Positions 45,515 through 52,585 of a stretch of DNA of 57,570 bases are shown here, one piece after another; the first letter of the stretch is position 1; each line of letters starts with the position of its first letter. The notes beneath the pieces are model-generated. The model worked only from the letters and a program-made list of their open reading frames with translations. It did not search any database and was not told the origin of the DNA. The position numbers and the translations under genes were made by a program. Source of the DNA: Dysgonomonas sp. UBA5412 (GTDB lineage: Bacteria; Bacteroidota; Bacteroidia; Bacteroidales; Dysgonomonadaceae); contig DHNQ01000016.1 in the NCBI GenBank assembly GCA_002409595.1, positions 1 through 57,570 on the forward strand, given 5' to 3'.

Positions 45515-45970
45515 ATGAAACAAGAACTCAACTGGAAAGTCAATACATTCTCTGAATTAACAATCGATTCGTTATACAAAATACTCCACCTCAGGTGTGA
45601 GGTTTTCATAGTAGAGCAGGATACTCCTTATTTGGACACAGACTACAAAGATCAAAAAGCAATTCATGTACAAGGATATATTGACGATAAGCTGGTGGCA
45701 TATTGTCGTCTGTTCAGCGCGGGAGATTATTTTACCGAAGCAAGCATCGGGCGTGTAATAGTAGCCAAGAACTATCGAAAATACAGCTATGGTCACAATC
45801 TTATGAGGCAAGCCATAAAGCTATGTTCATCCGAACTAGAGGAAAAAACTATTCTAATTTCGGCTCAAGCGCATTTAGAACAATTTTACGCCAGCCACGG
45901 ATTTACAAAAGCAAGCGACCCTTATCTCGAAGACGGGATACCTCACATTAGAATGATAAGAGAAGAATAA
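45515..45970 (+). CDS. ElaA-like GNAT acetyltransferase
   Basis: 151 residues. The ElaA branch is recognised by LRCEVFIVEQDTPYLDTDYKD near the N-terminus (region at about 26-46) and IGRVIVAKNYRKYSYGHNLM, where the CoA loop is YRKYSYGHNLM (about 88-98). Ends with the typical EDGIPHIRM. Acceptor unknown. It shares an upstream 36-bp element with the other GNAT gene of the window. Confidence 0.88.
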   Translation: MKQELNWKVNTFSELTIDSLYKILHLRCEVFIVEQDTPYLDTDYKDQKAIHVQGYIDDKLVAYCRLFSAGDYFTEASIGRVIVAKNYRKYSYGHNLMRQAIKLCSSELEEKTILISAQAHLEQFYASHGFTKASDPYLEDGIPHIRMIREE

Positions 45971-45983
45971 TTTCAAAAAAGTC

Positions 45984-46014
45984 TTGGAAATTAATATTTT
46001 AAACATTAAATTTG
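45984..46014 (+). promoter_or_regulatory. Promoter of rpsU
   Basis: TTG (45984-45986) is 20 nt before TAAATTTG (46007-46014). Transcription from about 46020 gives a leader of about 185 nt before rpsU. Confidence 0.6.
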
Positions 46015-46019
46015 CAGCC

Positions 46020-46205
46020 CGAAAATAGAAGGGAGGTTTAATGATCTTTTGAGCTAACATATAATCAATGTTGTATTTATGTCGTTTCACAAAACGACAT
46101 CCAAAAGATTATACAAAAACATTCGAAATAGACATCCAACAACAGAATGAGGGCTTCTTCCCTCCTTAAAAAACTTGAATTAAAAACAAAAAATAAAAAT
46201 AAATT
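46020..46205 (+). promoter_or_regulatory. Structured rpsU leader with SD-led minigene and anti-SD-like segment
   Basis: The leader holds GGGAGG (46031-46036), four bases before ATG ATC TTT TGA (46041-46052), a three-codon ORF with a Shine-Dalgarno that rpsU itself lacks. A 9-bp hairpin ATGTCGTTT-CACA-AAACGACAT spans 46079-46100. Near the end a GAGGG/CCCTC hairpin (46149-46164) runs into CCTCCTT (46161-46167), the same sequence as the anti-SD core of 16S rRNA and able to pair with the upstream GGAGG. The function is inferred: a sensor for bS21. Confidence 0.5.
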
Positions 46206-46400
46206 ATGATCATCGTTCCATTAAAAGAAGGCGAAAACATAGAAAAAGCCCTAAAAAAATTCAAAAGAAAATACGAAAAAACAGGTGTAGTTAAAGAACT
46301 TAGAAGACGTCAGGAGTTCCGCAAACCATCTGTAGTAAAAAGAGCTCAAAAGCTACATGCAGTTTACGTGCAAGCAATGCACCGCGCAGAAGAACAATAA
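46206..46400 (+). CDS. rpsU: 30S ribosomal protein bS21
   Basis: 64 residues, Bacteroidota length, rich in Lys and Arg. EGENIEKALKKFKRKYEKTGV and ELRRRQEFRKPSVVKR are typical. In Bacteroidota bS21, with bS6 and bS18, helps sequester the 16S anti-Shine-Dalgarno sequence. The start has no Shine-Dalgarno. Confidence 0.95.
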   Translation: MIIVPLKEGENIEKALKKFKRKYEKTGVVKELRRRQEFRKPSVVKRAQKLHAVYVQAMHRAEEQ

Positions 46401-46460
46401 ACTATTGCCGATTTCACATAATATTATTAACTTCGTCATTCAAGATTAATAATCGGAAGA

Positions 46461-47348
46461 ATGAAGTTTTTAATAGAGAAATATATAAAGTATCTCCGTT
46501 ATGAAAAGAATTTATCTTTACATACGGAGATTTCTTATTCCACAGACCTTCATCAATTCTCCGACTTCTTAGAAGAACATTTCCCCGACAACAACATAAA
46601 GACTATCGACAGCGATATTATTCGCTTGTGGATAGTATCACTTGTAGAAAACAAGATATCTGCCCGTTCTGTAAACAGAAAATTAAGTACGCTTAAATCG
46701 TTTTACAAATTCTTATTGAAAATAAAAGAAGTTGACGCAAACCCGATAAAAAGAATAACGGGATTAAAGACATCAAAACCTCTTCCTGCATTTGTCAACG
46801 ATTCCGACATGAATACAATATTGGATGTCGACAATTTCGATAGCTCATTCGAGTCGCTACGAAATCGCATCATAATAGAGCTATTTTATGTAACAGGCAT
46901 GAGGCGAGCCGAATTAATAGGATTAAAAGACACAGATGTAGATTTCAGCAGTGAGAACATTCAGGTTACGGGAAAACGCAACAAGCAACGTATAATACCA
47001 TTTAGTGATGGCATGAAGGCTTTGCTGGAAGAATATCTTGCAGCAAGAAATAAAGAGGTAGAAAATCAGTCAGGTTATTTTTTCACAAGAGGCAATGGAC
47101 AGCAATTATATCCCGTACTTGTACATCGCATTGTAAACAGCAATCTCAAACAAATATCAACTCTTTCAAAAACAAGCCCACACGTTTTGAGACATTCTTT
47201 TGCTACAACAATGCTCAACAATGGAGCAGATATAAACGCAGTAAAGGAGCTACTTGGACACTCTAGTCTGGCTGCAACAGAAATATATACACACACTTCA
47301 TTTGAAGAACTAAAAAAAATTTATAACAAAGCTCACCCCAGAGCATAA
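46461..47348 (+). CDS. xerC: Tyrosine recombinase XerC
   Basis: 295 residues. An N-terminal SAM-like DNA-binding domain (about 1-85) precedes the catalytic domain. Catalytic residues visible: Arg148 (GMRRAEL), Lys in GKRNKQR (172 or 175), His241 and Arg244 (HVLRHSFAT), His267 (LGHSSL) and Tyr276. It resolves chromosome dimers with XerD at dif. Placement between rpsU and hpf is typical for Bacteroidota and argues for the core recombinase rather than a mobile integrase; which of XerC/XerD is less certain. Confidence 0.88.
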   Translation: MKFLIEKYIKYLRYEKNLSLHTEISYSTDLHQFSDFLEEHFPDNNIKTIDSDIIRLWIVSLVENKISARSVNRKLSTLKSFYKFLLKIKEVDANPIKRITGLKTSKPLPAFVNDSDMNTILDVDNFDSSFESLRNRIIIELFYVTGMRRAELIGLKDTDVDFSSENIQVTGKRNKQRIIPFSDGMKALLEEYLAARNKEVENQSGYFFTRGNGQQLYPVLVHRIVNSNLKQISTLSKTSPHVLRHSFATTMLNNGADINAVKELLGHSSLAATEIYTHTSFEELKKIYNKAHPRA

Positions 47349-47368
47349 ACGTAAAAGGAGGAAATATT

Positions 47369-47668
47369 ATGAATATCGCAATTCAATCCGTACACTTCGA
47401 CGCAACCTCTCAGTTGAAAGAGTTTATCGAAAAAAAGCTATCTAAACTAGATAAATTCTCAGATTTTATACTAGATGCCGAAGTAATATTAAAGGTTGTA
47501 AAACCTGAAGTATCCAACAATAAGGAAGCATCAATCAAGCTCAACATCAAGAATGGAGAACTTTTTGCAAACAAAATTGCAAACACATTCGAAGAGGCAG
47601 TAATGCAAAACATTGAAGCTTTAGAAAAACAGATATTAAAAGTAAAAGAAAAAAACCAGACAAAATAA
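47369..47668 (+). CDS. hpf: Ribosome hibernation-promoting factor
   Basis: 99 residues, the short HPF/YfiA type. SVHFDATSQLKEFIEKKLSKL and the beta strand KPEVSNNKEASIKLNIKNGEL match the family. It binds the decoding centre of 30S in stationary phase. It lies 20 nt after xerC. Confidence 0.92.
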   Translation: MNIAIQSVHFDATSQLKEFIEKKLSKLDKFSDFILDAEVILKVVKPEVSNNKEASIKLNIKNGELFANKIANTFEEAVMQNIEALEKQILKVKEKNQTK

Positions 47669-47773
47669 AGATTAAACAGTTCTGAAAAACAAAACTTTCA
47701 ATATATAACTATCTTATTATAAACACAAAACAAACAATCGATAGTAATAAGTGAAAAATAAATATATAAAGTA

Positions 47774-47804
47774 TTGTTATTCTAAAAAATAATTTCTAAT
47801 TTTG
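47774..47804 (+). promoter_or_regulatory. Promoter of the tRNA-Thr/tuf operon
   Basis: TTG (47774-47776) is 20 nt before TAATTTTG (47797-47804). The -7 box is part of a perfect inverted repeat whose other arm shows the same box on the minus strand. Confidence 0.6.
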
Positions 47805-47850
47805 TCGCCGTTTCGCTCTCAAAGATAAGCGGATAGCGACAAAATTAGAA
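47794..47850. repeat. Perfect 15-bp inverted repeat over the tRNA-tuf promoter
   Basis: TTCTAATTTTGTCGC (47794-47808) and its exact complement GCGACAAAATTAGAA (47836-47850) with a 27-bp spacer. The left arm contains the -7 box; transcription would start inside the spacer. Confidence 0.85.
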
Positions 47851-47856
47851 CATCAA

Positions 47857-47930
47857 GCCTCTTTAGCTCAGTTGGCCAGAGCACGTGATTTGTAATCTCG
47901 GGGTCGTTGGTTCGAATCCGACAAGAGGCT
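47857..47930 (+). tRNA. tRNA-Thr (anticodon TGT)
   Basis: 74 nt. Acceptor GCCTCTT/AAGAGGC is perfect, discriminator T. The anticodon loop TTTGTAA reads TGT; the stem CGTGA/TCTCG has a T-T mismatch at the third pair. T-loop GGTTCGAATCC is normal. CCA not encoded. Confidence 0.93.
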
Positions 47931-48010
47931 CAGTACAGCAACAAGGAGTAGCGGCAAAACGACGCTTTGATAAACAAAGTTTCTAATGTCAAAACTTCAG
48001 TCTTTATATC

Positions 48011-48066
48011 TTTTCAATAATAGCACACCTATTATTACAAATAAATAGGTGGATTTTTATTGAAAA
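48011..48066 (+). other. Nested hairpin between the two tRNA-Thr genes
   Basis: Outer arms TTTTCAATAA (48011-48020) and TTATTGAAAA (48057-48066) are perfectly complementary; inner arms CACCTATT (48026-48033) and AATAGGTG (48044-48051) likewise. A T5 run follows the inner stem. It may be a partial terminator or a processing site. Confidence 0.6.
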
Positions 48067-48085
48067 CTGGTTATAAAAACGAATT

Positions 48086-48157
<72 letters not shown>

Positions 48158-48229
48158 CTACAACAGAAAAGAGATTGATTCGAAATAGAATTAAATATAT
48201 ACATTAACTAATATAACAGAAGATTAATT

Positions 48230-49417
48230 ATGGCAAAAGAACATTTTAACCGGTCGAAACCGCATGTTAACATCGGTACTATCGGTCACGTTGACCACGG
48301 TAAAACTACCCTGACTGCTGCTATTACAAAAGTATTATCAGAAAAAGGTCTTTCTCAAGCTGTTGCTTTCGACAAAATCGATAACGCTCCAGAAGAAAAA
48401 GAACGCGGTATAACAATCAATACATCTCACGTAGAATACGAAACAGCTAACCGTCACTACGCTCACGTTGACTGTCCAGGTCACGCGGACTACGTAAAAA
48501 ACATGGTTACTGGTGCTGCTCAGATGGACGGTGCTATTATCGTAGTTGCTGCTACTGATGGTCCTATGCCTCAAACTCGTGAACACATCCTTCTTGCACG
48601 TCAGGTAAACGTACCAAGACTAGTTGTTTTCATGAACAAATGTGATATCGTTGAAGACGAAGAAATGCTAGAACTAGTTGAACTAGAAATGAGAGAACTA
48701 CTTTCATTCTATGAGTTCGACGGCGACAATACTCCAATCATTCGCGGATCTGCTCTAGGTGCACTTAACGGTGTAGAACAATGGGTAGAACAAGTGATGG
48801 AACTTATGAACGCTGTGGATACTTGGATTCCACTTCCTCCACGTGACGTTGATAAACCATTCTTGATGCCAGTTGAGGACGTGTTCTCTATCACAGGTCG
48901 TGGTACAGTAGCAACAGGTCGTATCGAAACAGGTATCATCAAAACAAGTGAAGAAGTTCAAATCATCGGACTTGGATCAGAAGGAAAAAAATCAGTTGTA
49001 ACTGGTGTTGAAATGTTCCGTAAAATCCTAGACGAAGGACAAGCAGGAGATAACGTTGGTCTACTTCTTCGTGGTGTTGACAAAGAAGAAATCAAACGTG
49101 GTATGGTAATTTGCCACCCAGGTAAAATTACTCCTCATACTAAATTCAAAGCTGAGGTTTATATCTTGAAAAAAGAAGAAGGTGGACGTCACACTCCATT
49201 CCATAACAAATATCGTCCTCAGTTCTATCTACGTACACTAGACGTTACTGGTGAAATCACACTTCCAGAAGGAACAGACATGGTTATGCCTGGTGATAAC
49301 ATCACAATCACAGTAGAACTTATCTACCCAGTTGCATGTAACGTAGGTCTTCGTTTCGCTATCCGTGAAGGTGGACGTACAGTAGGTGCTGGTCAGATCA
49401 CAGAAATTATTGGATAA
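48230..49417 (+). CDS. tuf: Elongation factor Tu
   Basis: 395 residues. Delivers aminoacyl-tRNA to the ribosome as a GTPase. P-loop GHVDHGKT at 19-26, switch region RGITINTSH, DCPGHADYVKNM and NKCD are all intact. Codon use is distinctly more restricted than in neighbouring genes, as expected for a very highly expressed gene. It is read with the flanking tRNAs. Confidence 0.98.
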   Translation: MAKEHFNRSKPHVNIGTIGHVDHGKTTLTAAITKVLSEKGLSQAVAFDKIDNAPEEKERGITINTSHVEYETANRHYAHVDCPGHADYVKNMVTGAAQMDGAIIVVAATDGPMPQTREHILLARQVNVPRLVVFMNKCDIVEDEEMLELVELEMRELLSFYEFDGDNTPIIRGSALGALNGVEQWVEQVMELMNAVDTWIPLPPRDVDKPFLMPVEDVFSITGRGTVATGRIETGIIKTSEEVQIIGLGSEGKKSVVTGVEMFRKILDEGQAGDNVGLLLRGVDKEEIKRGMVICHPGKITPHTKFKAEVYILKKEEGGRHTPFHNKYRPQFYLRTLDVTGEITLPEGTDMVMPGDNITITVELIYPVACNVGLRFAIREGGRTVGAGQITEIIG

Positions 49418-49433
49418 TAATATTCAATCATAC

Positions 49434-49463
49434 TAAAGTCGGTTTGAAACATAGCCGACTTTA
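49434..49463 (+). terminator. Hairpin between tuf and tRNA-Trp
   Basis: TAAAGTCGG (49434-49442) pairs perfectly with CCGACTTTA (49455-49463). The T-tract is poor, so it may attenuate or serve as a processing signal rather than end transcription. Confidence 0.5.
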
Positions 49464-49467
49464 ATAT

Positions 49468-49539
49468 ACGGGCGTAGTTCAGTGGTAGAGCGTTGGTCTC
49501 CAAAACCAAATGTCGGGAGTTCGAATCTCTCCGCCCGTG
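49468..49539 (+). tRNA. tRNA-Trp (anticodon CCA)
   Basis: 72 nt. Acceptor ACGGGCG/CGCCCGT, discriminator G as usual for tRNA-Trp. Anticodon stem TTGGT/ACCAA around CTCCAAA, giving CCA. The secE start is 21 nt downstream. Confidence 0.95.
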
Positions 49540-49559
49540 CTAAAAACTCAAAAAGAGTA

Positions 49560-49748
49560 ATGAAAAAAATAATCAATTACATAAAAGATTCTTACAACGA
49601 ACTTGTATACAAAGTTTCTTGGCCGTCTCGCACAGAATTAACCAACAGTGCGGTTATAGTCATGATAGCTTCCATTATAATGGCTCTAATCATCTGGGGT
49701 GTTGATACTGCGTTCGAGAACGTTGTTAAGCTTTTCTATAGTTTGTAA
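49560..49748 (+). CDS. secE: Preprotein translocase subunit SecE
   Basis: 62 residues from ATG at 49560 (MKKIINYIKDSYNELVYKV). The KVSWPSRTEL motif precedes a single membrane span (about 30-50), the minimal one-span SecE type. The longer in-frame ORF begins inside tRNA-Trp and is rejected. Confidence 0.93.
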   Translation: MKKIINYIKDSYNELVYKVSWPSRTELTNSAVIVMIASIIMALIIWGVDTAFENVVKLFYSL

Positions 49749-49762
49749 TCTTATCAATAGCT

Positions 49763-50308
49763 ATGACTGAAATCGAAAAAAAATGGTACGTATTGCGTGC
49801 TGTTAGCGGAAAAGAAAATAAGGTCAAAGAATATCTTGAAGCTGAGATAAAGAAATCTGACTTAGGAAAGTATATCTCACAAGTTCTTATCCCTACAGAA
49901 AAAACCTATATTATGCGTAACGGAAAGAAGGTTCTAAAAGAAAGAGCTTATCTTCCCGGTTATATTTTGATAGAAGCTGCTCTTGTGGGAGAAGTCGTTC
50001 ATGAACTACGCAACATTAATTTTGTTGCAGGATTCTTGCCAAACACAACCAACCCTCAGCCACTTAGCCAATCTGAAGTAAATCGGATACTAGGAACAAT
50101 GGATGAGTTGGATGAGCAAGAAGTAGGCATGGATATTCAATACTATGTTGGAGAAAATGTAAAGGTAACTAATGGTCCTTTTTCAGGTTTTTCGGGTATT
50201 ATTGAAGAAGTAAACGCTGAGAAAAAGAAACTAAAAGTGATGGTAAAGATATTCGGACGGAAAACTCCTCTCGAATTGAATTACATGCAAGTCGAAAAAG
50301 AGCAATAA
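49763..50308 (+). CDS. nusG: Transcription termination/antitermination protein NusG
   Basis: 181 residues. NGN domain (about 1-115: KWYVLRAVSGKENKVKEYLE and YLPGYILIEA) and C-terminal KOW domain (about 130-180: VKVTNGPFSGFSGIIEEVNAEKKK as a region). It binds RNA polymerase and, through KOW, Rho or S10. Confidence 0.96.
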   Translation: MTEIEKKWYVLRAVSGKENKVKEYLEAEIKKSDLGKYISQVLIPTEKTYIMRNGKKVLKERAYLPGYILIEAALVGEVVHELRNINFVAGFLPNTTNPQPLSQSEVNRILGTMDELDEQEVGMDIQYYVGENVKVTNGPFSGFSGIIEEVNAEKKKLKVMVKIFGRKTPLELNYMQVEKEQ

Positions 50309-50370
50309 GTTTGGTTACGCATTCTGTAGCTCGATCTTAAGTTTTAACAAAACTAAAATTAAAAACAAAA

Positions 50371-50814
50371 ATGGCTAAAGAAATTGCTGGACAATTAAAA
50401 TTACAGATTAAAGGCGGTGCAGCAAATCCATCACCACCCGTAGGACCTGCCTTAGGTTCGAAAGGTATCAACATCATGGATTTCTGTAAGCAATTTAATG
50501 CCAGAACTCAAGACAAGGCAGGAAAGATATTACCAGTGGTAATAACTTATTATGCTGATAAGTCTTTTGATTTTATTGTAAAACAACCACCGGTAGCTAT
50601 TCAGTTGCTTGAAGCATCTAAAGTTAAGGGCGGTTCGGCTGAACCTAATCGTAAGAAAGTAGCAGAAATTACTTGGGATCAAGTAAAAGCTATTGCTGAA
50701 GAAAAAATGGTCGACCTAAACTGTTTTACAATCGAATCAGCCATGAAAATGGTTGCTGGTACAGCAAGAAGTATGGGTATTACTGTAAAAGGGGCTTTCC
50801 CTGATGTTCAATAA
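50371..50814 (+). CDS. rplK: 50S ribosomal protein uL11
   Basis: 147 residues, complete. KLQIKGGAANPSPPVGPALG at the N-terminus and the C-terminal rRNA-binding GTARSMGI motif. Part of the GTPase-associated stalk base. A 62-nt gap follows nusG; no promoter pair is evident there. Confidence 0.97.
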   Translation: MAKEIAGQLKLQIKGGAANPSPPVGPALGSKGINIMDFCKQFNARTQDKAGKILPVVITYYADKSFDFIVKQPPVAIQLLEASKVKGGSAEPNRKKVAEITWDQVKAIAEEKMVDLNCFTIESAMKMVAGTARSMGITVKGAFPDVQ

Positions 50815-50832
50815 TTAAACTTCAATTTAGAA

Positions 50833-51528
50833 ATGGGTAAACTTACAAAAAATCAAAAGTTAGCTTTCAGCAAAATTGAAGCAGGGAAACAATATACATT
50901 AAATGAAGCATCTGCTCTTGTAAAAGAGATCACAACAACTAAATTCGACTCTTCAGTTGATTTAGATGTACGCTTAGGTGTAGACCCACGTAAAGCTAAC
51001 CAGATGGTAAGAGGTGTAGTATCTCTTCCTCATGGAACAGGAAAACAAGTTAGAGTTTTGGTATTATGTTCACCAGATGCAGAAGCAGCTGCTAAAGAAG
51101 CAGGAGCTGATTATGTAGGTTTGGATGAGTATATCGAAAAAATAAAAGGAGGTTGGACAGATATTGATGTTATCATCACACAACCTGCTATTATGGGTAA
51201 AGTTGGAGCCTTAGGTCGTGTTTTAGGTCCTCGTGGTCTAATGCCTAACCCTAAGAGCGGAACTGTAACTATGGATGTTGCTAAAGCTGTAACAGAAGTA
51301 AAAGCTGGTAAGATTGACTTTAAAGTAGACAAAGCTGGTATCATCCACGCATCTATCGGAAAAGCATCTTTCACTGCTGACCAAATCAAAGATAACGCAA
51401 AGGAATTTATTGCTACGCTTATCAAACTGAAACCTTCTGCAGCCAAAGGCGCTTATATAAAAAGTGTTTGTCTTTCAAGTACTATGAGTCCGGGTATAAA
51501 AATTGACCCTAAATCAGTAGAAAATTAA
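50833..51528 (+). CDS. rplA: 50S ribosomal protein uL1
   Basis: 231 residues, complete. VDLDVRLGVDPRKANQMVRG and GRVLGPRGLMPNPKSGT are the L1 signatures. In other bacteria L1 represses its own rplKA mRNA; no obvious mimic of its rRNA site was found here. Confidence 0.97.
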   Translation: MGKLTKNQKLAFSKIEAGKQYTLNEASALVKEITTTKFDSSVDLDVRLGVDPRKANQMVRGVVSLPHGTGKQVRVLVLCSPDAEAAAKEAGADYVGLDEYIEKIKGGWTDIDVIITQPAIMGKVGALGRVLGPRGLMPNPKSGTVTMDVAKAVTEVKAGKIDFKVDKAGIIHASIGKASFTADQIKDNAKEFIATLIKLKPSAAKGAYIKSVCLSSTMSPGIKIDPKSVEN

Positions 51529-51548
51529 TTTAAAATTGACTGAAAATT

Positions 51549-52061
51549 ATGAGAAAGGAAGATAAACTAACTATAATAGAAAATATTGCAGCTACAATCA
51601 AGAGCTACGATCACTTCTATCTTACAGACATCGCTAGTCTTAATTCTACTAAAACAAGTGAATTGAGAAGAGAGTGTGCTAAGCAAGAGATCAAGCTTAT
51701 GGTAGTAAAGAATACCTTGTTACAAAAAGCATTGGATAGCCTTGAAGGAGATTATACAGAGCTTAATAAAGCAATGGTAGGAAACACTGCAATAATGTTC
51801 TCAAACACTGCAAATGCACCAGCTAAGCTGATTGCAAAATATAAAAAAGAAGGTATACCTTCGCTTAAGGCAGCTTACGTTCAAGAAGGTTTCTATATTG
51901 GTGCAGAAAACTTGAAAGCACTAGAAACTATCAAGAGCAAAAACGAGCTTATCGGCGACGTTATTTCAGCCCTTCAATCTCCTGCCAAGAATGTTATTTC
52001 AGCCCTTCAATCAGGTGGAAATACTATACATGGCGTCTTAGAAACTCTATCTAAGAGATAA
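51549..52061 (+). CDS. rplJ: 50S ribosomal protein uL10
   Basis: 170 residues. Stalk base protein that carries bL12 dimers on its C-terminal helix. DHFYLTDIASLNSTKTSELR and VVKNTLLQKALD are typical. Near the C-terminus ISALQS occurs twice 11 residues apart, encoded by an exact 20-nt direct repeat (51960-51979 and 51993-52012). Only 20 nt separates it from rplA, so there is no room for a classical L10 leader. Confidence 0.95.
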   Translation: MRKEDKLTIIENIAATIKSYDHFYLTDIASLNSTKTSELRRECAKQEIKLMVVKNTLLQKALDSLEGDYTELNKAMVGNTAIMFSNTANAPAKLIAKYKKEGIPSLKAAYVQEGFYIGAENLKALETIKSKNELIGDVISALQSPAKNVISALQSGGNTIHGVLETLSKR

Positions 52062-52106
52062 TATATTTTAAACAAAAGAATAATAACAATTTTAATTTAT
52101 ACAAAA

Positions 52107-52484
52107 ATGGCAGATATCAAAGCTATTGCAGAACAACTAGTAAATTTGACAGTGAAAGAAGTAAGCGAACTAGCTGAAATTCTAAAAACTGAATACGGTA
52201 TTGAACCAGCTGCTGCTGCAGTTGCTGTTGCAGCTCCTGCAGGAGGTGCTGCTGCTGAAGCCGCAGAAGAAAAAACATCTTTTGATGTAGTTTTAAAATC
52301 AGCTGGCGCAAACAAACTTCAAGTTGTTAAAGCAGTTAAAGAACTAACAGGACTTGGTTTGAAAGAGGCTAAAGATCTAGTAGATGGTGCTCCTAGCGAA
52401 CTTAAAAAAGGAGTAACTAAAGATGAAGCAGACGCATTGAAAAAACAACTAGAAGAAGCTGGAGCCGAAGTTGAACTTAAGTAA
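52107..52484 (+). CDS. rplL: 50S ribosomal protein bL12
   Basis: 125 residues. N-terminal dimerisation helices, an Ala/Pro/Gly-rich hinge (about 35-52), and the C-terminal factor-binding domain with KLQVVKAVKELTGLGLKEAK. Recruits translation GTPases. Confidence 0.97.
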   Translation: MADIKAIAEQLVNLTVKEVSELAEILKTEYGIEPAAAAVAVAAPAGGAAAEAAEEKTSFDVVLKSAGANKLQVVKAVKELTGLGLKEAKDLVDGAPSELKKGVTKDEADALKKQLEEAGAEVELK

Positions 52485-52508
52485 AAATAGTCCTGAAAAA
52501 GGATATTT

Positions 52509-52548
52509 GGTTAGGAACCTTCCTATGAAGAGGGTTCTTAACCTTTTT
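52509..52548 (+). terminator. Attenuator hairpin between rplL and rpoB
   Basis: GGTTAGGAACC (52509-52519) pairs with GGTTCTTAACC (52533-52543), one G-T wobble, and T5 follows immediately. This is a partial intrinsic terminator that would set the ratio of ribosomal-protein to RNA-polymerase transcripts. Confidence 0.75.
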
Positions 52549-52585
52549 GCGTCAAAATAAATAAGTTCAATAAAATTGGTTATCC

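Noticed and set aside
46461..47348. Tyrosine recombinase as a mobile-element integrase
   Set aside because: Conserved housekeeping context (rpsU, hpf, tuf), no attachment repeats and no mobile genes nearby.
49482..49559. Extended secE start reading from inside tRNA-Trp
   Set aside because: The first 26 codons are the tRNA gene and its spacer; the ATG at 49560 gives the normal SecE N-terminus.
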